A DNA stretch of 64,000 bases from Bin87 sp963663945 (GTDB lineage: Bacteria > Chloroflexota > Dehalococcoidia > Lucifugimonadales > UBA3495), in NCBI GenBank assembly GCA_963663945.1, contig OY760687.1, positions 3,224,001 through 3,288,000 of the forward strand, in the 5' to 3' direction. The position numbers and the translations under genes were made by a program. Below the pieces are notes generated by a model. The model was not told where the DNA came from. It saw only the letters and a list, made by a program, of their open reading frames with translations, and made no database searches. Shown piece by piece: positions 49,744 through 57,908 of this stretch (its first letter is position 1; every line of letters starts with the position of its first letter).

Positions 49744-51068
49744 GCGGCTATGATAGTCGCCGACTCTTAAGCTGGCAAGTGGCGATCCGTCACCCTTGCA
49801 GCACTTTTCCGCTCAGTCAATCGGGCAGGCCACCACCCGGCAAGCCCTGCGTTGCCCATGCCCGGGGCCAACAGGCAAAGTCCCGTCACCATAGCCACGC
49901 CGCCGCGTCGGAAAGGGTTCCCACGTATTGACGATTCCCTCGGCAGGGCCGTCGCCGGCAACGCGGTAGCGCCGGTTCACGCAACCAGCCTCAGGAGCGA
50001 CCGCGCCTCTGATCGTGCCCATTGCTCCGTTGGCTGGGGCATTTCCAACGCCATGTTTACATTTCCCGCTGGAGGTTTGGCACGGGTTTGCACATGAACA
50101 TCGGATGGGAACAATGGGCAATCATTCAACGTGAAACGCCGTTTTGCGCCGGAAATCGCGGCCCTATTCGCGCACATACCAACCTTTCGGCGTGCAAAAC
50201 CATCAATGCACAGACTTTGTTGAGACTGGAGCCTATCATCCGTGCGAACGGTCGCACTCTCGCGTTCCCGTTGGCCCCAAGGGCGCCTGTTGGCACATGG
50301 CACGTTACGCGCGTGCACGAACGGGGGGCACCTCGGTTGGCATCGATCGCCGTTCACGACGATTCTGACTTATAAATAGCCGCGCGACAGCATCATTTCG
50401 CACCATGCACATTGACGCCAAGGCAAAATCGACGTCATGACCGGGATCACTGCCGAATGCCACATGGTATTCCCGGTCAATCGATTGCCCGCTTCCAGGC
50501 CACGGATGCAAACGGCGGAGAAACTCGACAGAGCGAAATCAGCGTACCGGCGCGCGGCAACCGCAATCCAGGAGGAACCCGGATAAATGCACCTTGGCCA
50601 CAAAAACACGGCGCCATTCGATCTGAAACTGACGCTCTTGCTCAGGAATTCCTGGCGTTTTGCGCTGCTGGGGATGCTGTTCGCGCTGACGTGCTGGGAG
50701 GTAAATCCGGGACGGATTCCGGCGCCAGAAGACTTTCCCTCCAACTTTGAAACTTCGACCATTGTTACAGAGGTGAAAGCAAACCGGGAAAGGTAGGGGC
50801 CGTGACGAGACTGTGGTCGCGGAGCAACCCAAGCATCGCCGCCATTGTCGACTGGAACAGTTGCCACACAAGTCGGAAGCGCGGGAGTCAGCGATCAGCG
50901 GCGACCGGGTTGAATTCAGCACCGTGTCGAAACGCGGGTAAGCCGGCTGCCGGCGCCGGCGCTCCACCTACGCCCGTTAAACCACCGTTTGGCTCGGCGC
51001 CGGCGGCGAATGCAATGCAGTGGCGACGGTCAAAGGCTGCCCGACGCAGGAGTCCACAGGCAGCAGAA
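49744..51068. other. Gene-poor stretch
   Basis: About 1.3 kb with no gene I can support strongly. The reading frames found on both strands are short and lack family motifs. Base composition looks less GC-rich than surrounding genes (for example AATCATTCAACGTG, CTTATAAATAGCCG). It may be a remnant of transferred DNA or hold an RNA; no tRNA, tmRNA or rRNA match was seen. A small candidate ORF is at 50587-50796. Confidence 0.5.
50587..50796 (+). CDS. Possible small membrane protein
   Basis: 69 residues with AGGAGG 11 nt before the ATG and one hydrophobic stretch (SWRFALLGMLFALTCW). No family recognised; the surrounding region is otherwise empty, so it may be a chance ORF. Confidence 0.25.
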   Translation: MHLGHKNTAPFDLKLTLLLRNSWRFALLGMLFALTCWEVNPGRIPAPEDFPSNFETSTIVTEVKANRER

Positions 51069-51092
51069 AGCCGGTCCCTGACGGGACCGGCT
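51069..51092 (-). terminator. Terminator of gcvH
   Basis: AGCCGGTCCC and GGGACCGGCT form a perfect 10-bp stem with a 4-nt loop; on the minus strand it is followed by TTCTGCTG after CT. It lies 57 nt beyond the gcvH stop at 51150. Confidence 0.7.
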
Positions 51093-51149
51093 CCTGAAAA
51101 GTCTTGCCGGGATGCGCGCGGCTACGATGTTCGACGGATGGCGCCGGAT

Positions 51150-51539
51150 CTACAGGCCGCCCAGGTACTCGTTGTAACTGCCGGCGTCGAGCAGCGCGTC
51201 CAGCTCAGCCGGGTCGCTCATGCGGACGCGCAGCATCCAGCCGTCGCCGAAGGGATCGGTGTTCACCAGTTCGGGCTCCTGGGCCAGGCGTCCATTGATC
51301 TCGGTGACCTCGCCGCTGACGGGCGAATACAGGTCGGAGACCGCCTTGACGGACTCGATCTCACCCATCTTGGCCATGTGGCCGACGGGAGCGCCGGAGT
51401 CGGGCAATTCCACGTACACCACGTCGCCAAGTTGGTCCTGCGCATAGTGGGTGATGCCCACCAGGACGGTGCCTGCGGCGGCATCCTCGACCAGGGCCCA
51501 CTCGTGTTCCCTGGAGTATTTGCGGTCTTCGGGATTCAC
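51150..51539 (-). CDS. gcvH: Glycine cleavage system H protein
   Basis: 129 residues from GTG 51539; GGAGG lies 11 nt upstream. Frames open earlier but are not H-protein. KYSREHEWALVEDAAAGTVLVGITHYAQDQLGDVVYVELPDSG and GEIESVKAVSDLYSPVSGEVTEIN contain the lipoyl-lysine in ESVKAVS. Carries the aminomethyl group between GcvP, GcvT and GcvL. gcvT is 91 nt upstream on the same strand; gcvP is not in the window. Confidence 0.93.
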   Translation of the reverse strand: MNPEDRKYSREHEWALVEDAAAGTVLVGITHYAQDQLGDVVYVELPDSGAPVGHMAKMGEIESVKAVSDLYSPVSGEVTEINGRLAQEPELVNTDPFGDGWMLRVRMSDPAELDALLDAGSYNEYLGGL

Positions 51540-51630
51540 TTTGTCTGATACCTCCCAAGGGTATGGTAGTCGATGGTGCGGCGGCCGGCGATCCTGCAGG
51601 ATGCGCCGATGCGCACAGAGCAGGTCGAAG

Positions 51631-52788
51631 CTAGCCCGGTCGCTGGTAGAAGGGCGGTTCCGTCGTGGTGGCCTGGGACTGGCGCCCGCGAATGTCCACG
51701 GTGAGAACCGTGTCGGGGTCAGCGTGGGCGGCGTCCACGAAAGCCATGGCGATGCACTGCTCGAGGGTTGGCGAGTAGCTGCCGCTGGCGACGGTTCCGA
51801 CGACCTCGCCATCGGCCAGCACATCGTAGCCGGCGCGGGGAGCGCTGCGGCCGGGCAGGGTCAGCCCGACCAGTCGGCGTTCGGTCCCGTACACGCGCTG
51901 GTGGTCCAGCACGTCGGCGCCGTTGTAGCCGCCGTCGCGCCGCACGAACCGGCCGAAGCCGGCTTCAATGGGCGTGATGGTCTCGGACAGTTCGTGGCCA
52001 TGCAGCGGAAGGCCGGCCTCCAGCCGGAGCACGTCCCGCGCTCCGAGGCCACAGGGAACCACGCCGGCGTCGGTGAGCTTGTTCCAGATGGGGACGACGT
52101 CGGCCGACCCGACGGCGAGTTCAAACCCATCCTCTCCGGTGTAGCCGGTGCGTCCAATGAAAACGCGGCGACGGTCGATGTGGCCCCGGCCCCAGGCGAA
52201 GGGGCGCAATTGGGAAGGAGCGGGGGTGCGGCCCGGGTTGCTTGCCCGACGGGCGCCGGGGGTGAAGTCCGCGCACAGTTGGTCGACAATCCCGACGGCC
52301 TGGGGGCCCTGCACGGCAATGAGGCCGGTGAGCATGGTGCGGTCGGTGATATGCACACCCCGCCCGTCGAAATGCTGGGCGAGCTGGCGGTCGAACCAGC
52401 GGGCTACGATGGGCCGGTTCCCGGCGTTGGGGATGAGCAGGAACTCATCCTCGGACAGCCGGTAGAAGATGGTGTCGTCGATGACGCCGCCCTGCTCGTT
52501 GCAGATGAAGCAGTAGCGGGCGCGACCCACGCGGAGGCCCGATGCGGAGCCGGTGAGCAGAATGTCCAGCAGCGCGGCCGCATTGGGTCCGCCGATGTGC
52601 AGCCGGCCCATGTGCGAAACGTCGAACAGGCCAGCCGCGTTGCGCACGGCGGCCACCTCGGCGATGACCCCCTCGTACTGCACGGGCATGTCCCATCCAC
52701 CGAAAGGAACGATGCGGGCGCCAAGAGCTACGTGGGTGTCGTAGAGGGCGGTGCGGAGATTCTCAGCAGCGGTGGTATCAGCAGCCAT
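51631..52788 (-). CDS. gcvT: Aminomethyltransferase, glycine cleavage T protein
   Basis: 385 residues. LRTALYDTHVALGARIVPFGGWDMPVQYEGV, FDVSHMGRLHIGG, and GRTGYTGEDGFELAVGSADVVPIWNKL with ARDVLRLEAGLPLHGHEL, and GFGRFVRRDGG are the folate-binding and family landmarks. Transfers the methylene group to tetrahydrofolate, releasing ammonia. First gene of the gcvT-gcvH pair; no glycine riboswitch recognised upstream. C-terminus slightly shorter than many GcvT. Confidence 0.94.
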   Translation of the reverse strand: MAADTTAAENLRTALYDTHVALGARIVPFGGWDMPVQYEGVIAEVAAVRNAAGLFDVSHMGRLHIGGPNAAALLDILLTGSASGLRVGRARYCFICNEQGGVIDDTIFYRLSEDEFLLIPNAGNRPIVARWFDRQLAQHFDGRGVHITDRTMLTGLIAVQGPQAVGIVDQLCADFTPGARRASNPGRTPAPSQLRPFAWGRGHIDRRRVFIGRTGYTGEDGFELAVGSADVVPIWNKLTDAGVVPCGLGARDVLRLEAGLPLHGHELSETITPIEAGFGRFVRRDGGYNGADVLDHQRVYGTERRLVGLTLPGRSAPRAGYDVLADGEVVGTVASGSYSPTLEQCIAMAFVDAAHADPDTVLTVDIRGRQSQATTTEPPFYQRPG

Positions 52789-52975
52789 AGGTTATTCAAG
52801 CGGCGGTGTGACGTGGGTAAACTCTGAGAATCATCATACCGCCAAGACAGTTGGGGCGCAATGAGGAAAAAGCCGGCACGCCGCGCTTTCATCGCCGGCC
52901 GCGGCACGAATTCCACCGGGCGTTCGCGTCCAACCGGCGGAGCGATTGACGATTGGCCGCCACCGCCATGGGCCC

Positions 52976-53111
52976 CATGCCTACCCAGTTTTCAGCACAC
53001 CTGTCATTGCGAGGAGCGAAGCGATGAGGCAATCCCGTTGGTGTAGCGACGACCCTGGCCGCAACGAGATTGCCACGCTGCGCTCGCAATGACCAAGTGG
53101 GTACGCATGAG
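52976..53111. repeat. Family B element flanked by the family A terminal motif
   Basis: Inner core 53003-53093: GTCATTGCGAGGAGCGAAGC and CGCTGCGCTCGCAATGAC, i.e. the same palindrome as 44358-44463. The flanks are CATGCCTACCCAGTTTT on the left and AAGTGGGTACGCATGAG on the right; these are inverted and closely match the terminal motif of family A elements. So a different core carries family A ends. Confidence 0.7.
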
Positions 53112-53192
53112 TGCCGTGGTCACGTTGACTTGACCGCCGGGCTGCGCGGACAATGCTCGGAGCGCATCAAGTCATTGCCCAGGAGTTCAGGG

Positions 53193-53912
53193 ATGTATCA
53201 CGATCAGGAACCGGCGGAACGCGAGGACGAGGAGGCGGAAATCTCCACGGTGGAGGAATTGGCTACGTACCTGAACGAAAACCGGCATATCGCTGCGGCG
53301 CTGGTGAGCGAACTGGCGGACGAGATTGAAACGGAAGGTCACGATCCGATCAATGACATACTGGAAAAGGGATACGAGGACTCGTTCTACGTGGAAGACC
53401 TGGTGGGGTTCGGCGAGGAATTCGAGACCATCGTGATCGCGCCGATGATCGAGGTTGGGACCGATTGGGACCAGCCGTTCGACAACCACGATTTAGGTAC
53501 GAGCGTAGACAGCGTACTGGAAGTCGAAGGGGTCGATGAAGAGCTGGCCACCGAATTCAGACATTGCCTGCTGCAGGAGTGCCTGAGCCTGGTGGAAACA
53601 ATGGGGCGAGCCAGGCCGGATTCCAGCTTGGTCGACATATTTGGCCTGAAGGTCTTCGAGGCCTACAAACCGCTGCGGTCAGCGCTGCAGGAGGAACTGA
53701 CGATGCGGCTGCAGCATGAGGACGAGGACGGTTGGGGCTACGGTTCAGTCGGCGAGTTATTGCGGGATGCCCTGGCCCGCGCGATCGAAAGGGCTGCGCC
53801 CGGCATCGCGGAGTGGATGGCGGAGACCATCCAGACGGAGGGGGAGGCGCTGGCGTTCAACGCCCTGGGAAGGATGACTTCTCACCAGGGGGGCAGCGCC
53901 CGCGACGCATAA
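53193..53912 (+). CDS. Acidic cytosolic protein of unknown function
   Basis: 239 residues from ATG 53193, with AGGAG 8-9 nt upstream; the frame is open earlier, through repeat sequence, so the earlier Met is rejected. Very acidic N-terminus (YHDQEPAEREDEEAEISTVEELATYLNENRHI). Two halves look alike: TEGHDPINDILEKGYEDSFYVEDLVGFGEEFE and EDGWGYGSVGELLRDALARAIERAAPGIAEW are helical. No family recognised and no membrane segment. Stands alone between a repeat element and the PPOX gene. Confidence 0.65.
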   Translation: MYHDQEPAEREDEEAEISTVEELATYLNENRHIAAALVSELADEIETEGHDPINDILEKGYEDSFYVEDLVGFGEEFETIVIAPMIEVGTDWDQPFDNHDLGTSVDSVLEVEGVDEELATEFRHCLLQECLSLVETMGRARPDSSLVDIFGLKVFEAYKPLRSALQEELTMRLQHEDEDGWGYGSVGELLRDALARAIERAAPGIAEWMAETIQTEGEALAFNALGRMTSHQGGSARDA

Positions 53913-54070
53913 CCGTCTCGGTGCGCGCCGACCTGTTGATCGGGAACCGCACCGCGGCAGGACGACGGGGCGTTTACGACGGGGGTCCAGCAGCGACGGG
54001 ATCTCCATGTTGCGCTGTATCCCCAGCGCGAAGGACGGATCGGCGGTTGTACGAGCGTTGAGATAGTTTC

Positions 54071-54490
54071 CTATTCGTCGTCCTCTTTCCAGGAGATGAA
54101 CCGATCAGGGGAAATGACGATCAGGGTCAAGCGTTCGTCCGCCAGAAGTTCTGCGGCGAACTCAGCGCCTCGCTCATCGCCATCGTAGAAGACGCATATC
54201 CTGCGCACCGCGTCTTCCAGCCCGCGGTCGGTGACAGTGGCCGTGCCCTCGATGGTCACAAAAGAATAGGGGCGATCCGGGGTGCAGACGCACAGGGAGA
54301 CGGTGGAATTGCGGCGGATGTTTCGCACCTTGACCGTCGCTCGGCCGGCCATCACCAAAGCCTGACCGTTATCCCAAAGGAACCAGACCGGCGCCACGTG
54401 GGGAGCGCCATTGGGCCGCATGGTGACCAACTGCGCCGTTCGGGGCTGGGACAGGAATTCACCCACCTCTGCTGTGTTCAATGTTCCCAA
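54071..54490 (-). CDS. PPOX-class F420/FMN-dependent enzyme
   Basis: 139 residues from TTG at 54490, chosen because AGGAGG is 7 nt upstream; an ATG at 54529 (MASHARED) is the alternative. LGTLNTAEVGEFLSQPRTAQLVTMRPNGAPHVAPVWFLWDNGQALVMAGRATVKVRNIRRNSTVSLCVCTP is the split-barrel FMN/F420 pocket. Members include F420-dependent reductases and biliverdin reductases. Stands alone, convergent with the acidic unknown gene. Confidence 0.8.
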   Translation of the reverse strand: MGTLNTAEVGEFLSQPRTAQLVTMRPNGAPHVAPVWFLWDNGQALVMAGRATVKVRNIRRNSTVSLCVCTPDRPYSFVTIEGTATVTDRGLEDAVRRICVFYDGDERGAEFAAELLADERLTLIVISPDRFISWKEDDE

Positions 54491-54710
54491 GGTATTTCCT
54501 CCTGCATCCTCGCGCGCGTGTGACGCCATTTTGAGATAACGAACCCATGATAGCGGAATGCGGGTGGTGGCGGGTTTTTGGCGAACGGGTCGGCGCGCCA
54601 GATCATGGCAGCACCGCGCAACCATCACGTCCTGTGGGTTTGATCGGCGCTGTCTGCAAATAATCGAAGGGCCCCAGGATATGCAGGGGTCTGGCCGATC
54701 AAGGGCTCCT

Positions 54711-54735
54711 GGATTCCGGCTTTCTCCGGAATGAC
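54711..54735. repeat. Family D repeat, single arm
   Basis: GGATTCCGGCTTTCTCCGGA followed by ATGAC matches the arm of the 8314-8414 element (GGATTCCCGCTTTCGCGGGA). The rest of the 54491-54901 gap (about 410 nt) has no gene I can support. Confidence 0.55.
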
Positions 54736-54901
54736 AGGGTGGGAGGACGGGTTGATTGTGGTGGAGGTTGCGACGGGAGCACGGCTCTGGAACGTTGCCG
54801 ACGTCGTGTCGATTTGCGGGCGGACGGGATTTGCGGGATGATGGGCGGGCCGGTGATACGGCGTCCGGATTGAACATGAAAAACGCACGGGAGGCAGAGA
54901 A

Positions 54902-55837
54902 ATGAGCGACCTGGTATTGCGCACCGCCGTGGGCAACTACGGGCACACGACGCCGTTGAAGGATGGGACGATCACGTCGCCGGCGTTCAGCATGGAGCAC
55001 ATCGAAGTATCGCCGGTGACCAGCATCTTCCGACGGATGGTGCGGGAGCTGGAGTTCGACGTGGCGGAGATGGCGCTGTCCACGTACCTGTGCGCGCGGG
55101 CGCACGGCAAGCAGTTCACGGGGGTGCCCATCTTCCTGACGCGGGCCTTCTACCACGGCGGCATCGTGGTGAACCGCAAAAGCGGCATCGAGTCGCCCAG
55201 GGACCTGGAGGGCAAGCGGTTCGGAGTGCGCAGCTACACACTGACGCCGGGAGTATGGACGCGGGGACTGCTGCAGACGGAGTACGGCGTGGATCTGGAC
55301 GCGGTGACGTGGGTGCTGTCGGGAGACGAGCACGTGGCGGAGTACGTGGCGCCGGCCAACGTGGTGTCGTCATCCAACAGCAACCTGGGCGAGATGCTGG
55401 TGTCGGGAGAGATTGACGCCGCCATCGGGGTCGGGCCGGTGGACTCGCCGGACGTGCAACCGCTGTTCGACGAGCCGGATGCCGCCGACGCCGCGTGGCA
55501 CCGGAAGACGGGAGTCTATCCCATCAGCCACATGCTGGTGGTGAAGAACGCCGCGCTGGACGCCAACCCGGACCTGGCTGGCGAGCTGTTCGAGACGTTC
55601 AACACGGCGAGGGCTCTCTACCTCGGCAAGCTACGTTCGGGAGATGCCGCTGCGCCGGAGGACCGGCCCTACCACCAGATGGTGGACGTGGTGGGCGACG
55701 ACCCGATTCCCTACGGAGTGGCAAGCTCTAGGAAGACTCTGGAGACCTTCGTTGGCTTCAACGTGGAGCAGAATGTGATACCAGAGGCGGTTGCGGTGGA
55801 GGAGCTGTTCCCGGAGGCGACGCTGGGACTGGGGTGA
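54902..55837 (+). CDS. PBP2-fold protein, 4,5-dihydroxyphthalate-decarboxylase-like
   Basis: 311 residues. FSMEHIEVSPVTSIFRRMVRELEFDVAEMALSTYLCARAHGKQFTGVPIFLTRAF and DLEGKRFGVRSYTLTPGVWTRGLLQTEYGVDLDAVTWVLSGDEHV are typical of the PBP2/dihydroxyphthalate decarboxylase-like family. No signal peptide: it begins MSDLVLRTAVGNYGHTTPL, so it is likely a cytosolic enzyme, not a transport receptor. Ring-decarboxylation of an aromatic substrate is a reasonable guess. Stands alone, 138 nt before the small-protein/HEPN pair. Confidence 0.7.
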   Translation: MSDLVLRTAVGNYGHTTPLKDGTITSPAFSMEHIEVSPVTSIFRRMVRELEFDVAEMALSTYLCARAHGKQFTGVPIFLTRAFYHGGIVVNRKSGIESPRDLEGKRFGVRSYTLTPGVWTRGLLQTEYGVDLDAVTWVLSGDEHVAEYVAPANVVSSSNSNLGEMLVSGEIDAAIGVGPVDSPDVQPLFDEPDAADAAWHRKTGVYPISHMLVVKNAALDANPDLAGELFETFNTARALYLGKLRSGDAAAPEDRPYHQMVDVVGDDPIPYGVASSRKTLETFVGFNVEQNVIPEAVAVEELFPEATLGLG

Positions 55838-55975
55838 CAAGGAGCAGAGCAATCTCCACATGTTGCTGACATTGTTGGCTCGATTTAGCGAGCTACAGCA
55901 ATTACAATTGTCAGATTACCGGCACTGGTGGAGCCGCGATCGAGGCACTGATACCGTGCAGGCAAGGGTAAGATC

Positions 55976-56320
55976 ATGGCACAAGAACTTCTGACGGACG
56001 ACCAAAAAGCCCAGATCGAAGAAATCACGCGCAGTGACCTGACGGGCAGGTTCGGCAAAGCAGTGACCTTCCCCCGCGTCACGGTTGTCACCAAGACCGA
56101 CCAATTCGATGACGCTTACGTGCACATCAGGGTCGTGTACGCAGGGGACGGGGACGCCCTGGATCCCGGATGGCTCAACGGATTCAACAGGCGAAACCGC
56201 GCCGCATTCCAGCAATTCGGAGTAACCGGCGTGATCACCCAGTCGTACGTAGAGGAAAGCGAAGACAGGGAATGGTCAGCATTGATGAAGGCGGCCCCGT
56301 ATCGTCAGGACGCTGAATGA
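55976..56320 (+). CDS. Small protein coupled to a HEPN protein
   Basis: 114 residues with AAGG upstream. KAQIEEITRSDLTGRFGKAVTFPRVTVV and DDAYVHIRVVYAGDGDALDPGWLNGF do not match a family I recognise; no DNA-binding motif or nucleotidyltransferase motif is seen. Its stop overlaps the HEPN gene by 4 nt (ATGA), the arrangement seen in toxin-antitoxin pairs, so this may be an antitoxin-like partner. Inference only. Confidence 0.55.
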   Translation: MAQELLTDDQKAQIEEITRSDLTGRFGKAVTFPRVTVVTKTDQFDDAYVHIRVVYAGDGDALDPGWLNGFNRRNRAAFQQFGVTGVITQSYVEESEDREWSALMKAAPYRQDAE

Positions 56321-56799
56321 ATTGGGAGCAATTGATCGCGATCAGCAGATTACTGGCAGACCCCCCTGAGCACGGCGAAGCCAGAGGTCGCCCGCAACAA
56401 GCCAGACTGCGCAGGGCCATCAGCACAGCCTATTACGCGATGTTCCACGCCCTGGCTGAAAACAACGCGAACACACTTATTGGAGCATCCAACGATTTAC
56501 GTAACTCCCCGGAGTGGGCCCGAACCTACCGAGCCCTTGACCACGGCAGAGCAAGGTCTCAAATGATCTCGTCGGCGATCAACCGTTTCCCTGATGCCAT
56601 ATTCGACTTCGCCGAGACGTTCGTTTATCTGCAAGAGCTACGGCACGACGCGGACTACAACCCACTGTCTGTTTTCACCCGCTCCGAGGCCGACACGGCC
56701 ATCAGCCGGGCAGAAGATGCGGTGGATCGGTTCATCGAGACCACTGCCAGGGATCGAAGGGCATTTGCCGCGCAGGTGCTTTTCGCCGCCAGACGGTGA
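56317..56799 (+). CDS. HEPN-domain protein
   Basis: 160 residues. LRRAISTAYYAMFHALAENNANTLIG is the typical HEPN helix (YYAMFHAL), followed by RALDHGRARSQMISSAINRFPDAI and VYLQELRHDADYNPLSVF. The RHDADY segment matches the conserved R-x-DADY end of HEPN proteins; the R-x4-6-H RNase motif could be RALDHG or ELRHD. Coupled to the 114-residue partner. Many such pairs are RNase toxin plus neutraliser. Confidence 0.8.
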   Translation: MNWEQLIAISRLLADPPEHGEARGRPQQARLRRAISTAYYAMFHALAENNANTLIGASNDLRNSPEWARTYRALDHGRARSQMISSAINRFPDAIFDFAETFVYLQELRHDADYNPLSVFTRSEADTAISRAEDAVDRFIETTARDRRAFAAQVLFAARR

Positions 56800-56839
56800 A
56801 CGGATTGGGCCCTGCCGGGCACGGGATCCAAAATGCAAA

Positions 56840-56863
56840 CGGGGGCGCAATCGCTGCGCCCCC
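56840..56863 (+). terminator. Terminator after the HEPN gene
   Basis: GGGGGCGCA and TGCGCCCCC form a 9-bp stem with a 5-nt loop, followed by GCTCCTTT. Lies 41 nt after the stop, in a convergent gap. Confidence 0.75.
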
Positions 56864-56892
56864 GCTCCTTTGGGTCCGCCCGTGTCTGACGG

Positions 56893-57780
56893 TTACACGG
56901 CCACGGCCTGTTCGTAGGTTACGCTGCCCACTTGGTCCGGGGGGAAGATCTGCCAGTCCAGCATCCAGCGGTGGGTGCGGTCGAACATCTCCCTGGTGTA
57001 GGGCTCGAAGACGAGGCGTTCGCCGATGCCGGCGCGGCGGTGGTCGAACAGCGGGTGGTAGCGCTCCGGTAGCTCGTTCAGGAAGTAGCGCTGGTAGCGC
57101 TCCTTGGCCGCGTCGATCTCGCGCTGGGCGCGCTGCAGGGCGTTGAAGTAGGCGCGCAACTGGTCGTCGGTTGCGTCGCCGTTGATGAGGAAGCCGATCA
57201 TGAAGCTGGTGTCAACGAGCTTGCGGAAGCCCTGCTGCTCCAGCACGTAGCCGGGCGCGCCGAAGACGTTAGCGGCCGGGACGCGGCGATCAAGGGCCAA
57301 CTGCAAGCGATCGAGGGGGCCACCCACGAACTGGAGACTGATCTGATCCCGGGGCAGGATGCTCTCCAAGGCCTGGAGGGCCGAGAAGTGGCTGCCCGAA
57401 TGCCATCCGACGGCAACCTCGACGCCGGCCAGATCCTCGGGGGTCTGCAGGGGAGACTCGGGGGCGACCCAGATGCCGCTGGGGGTGACGGAATAGGCGT
57501 GGCCCCACATGCGGCCGTGGTCGGCGCTGGCGGCCATGCCCACCGCCCAGTGGCAGGCGGAGCTGATCTCGCAGGCGCGGCCGGCCTCCATGGACTCGAA
57601 GGCGCCGCGCTTGATCTCCATGGGCGCGCCCTCGGCGGAATCGACAGAAGGGTTGAGCGGTTCGCTGGGCCGGTTCGAGGCGACGAACTCGTAGTCGAGG
57701 CCCTCATCGGCGAAGAACCCCTTCTCCTCGGCGACCCATTCCTGGAGCCGGCCGTGGGGGACGATACGAAACTTGGACAT
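56893..57780 (-). CDS. PBP2-fold substrate-binding-like protein (NMT1/SsuA-like)
   Basis: 295 residues from ATG 57780 (MSKFRIVPHGRLQEWVAEEKGFF), with GGAGG about 5 nt upstream. FFADEGLDYEFVASNRPSEPLNP, HAYSVTPSGIWVAPESPLQTPEDLAGVEVAVGWHSGSHFSALQAL and ANVFGAPGYVLEQQGFRKLVDTSFMIGFLI are typical of the type 2 periplasmic-binding fold (NMT1/THI5/SsuA-like). No signal peptide and no permease or ATPase nearby, so it may be an enzyme or a soluble binding protein. Convergent with the HEPN gene, divergent from the luciferase-like gene. Confidence 0.75.
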   Translation of the reverse strand: MSKFRIVPHGRLQEWVAEEKGFFADEGLDYEFVASNRPSEPLNPSVDSAEGAPMEIKRGAFESMEAGRACEISSACHWAVGMAASADHGRMWGHAYSVTPSGIWVAPESPLQTPEDLAGVEVAVGWHSGSHFSALQALESILPRDQISLQFVGGPLDRLQLALDRRVPAANVFGAPGYVLEQQGFRKLVDTSFMIGFLINGDATDDQLRAYFNALQRAQREIDAAKERYQRYFLNELPERYHPLFDHRRAGIGERLVFEPYTREMFDRTHRWMLDWQIFPPDQVGSVTYEQAVAV

Positions 57781-57908
57781 GGTGGGCCTCCGCTGCGGGC
57801 GTTTTCGTAGCGGGATTATCGCCGATGCCGACTCTTGTTTCAACTTCGCGTTGGCAATATGATGACCGCCAAACGTGATCGATAATTCATACAGGAAGGC
57901 GGTATCGA

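Noticed and set aside
50370..50867. 165-residue minus-strand frame in the gene-poor stretch
   Set aside because: No family motifs, no ribosome site, mixed composition; the plus-strand 69-residue ORF has the better start.
51451..52827. 458-residue frame opposite gcvT
   Set aside because: Shadow frame spanning two recognised genes.
52789..52900. Glycine riboswitch upstream of gcvT
   Set aside because: No recognisable tandem glycine aptamer in the short leader.
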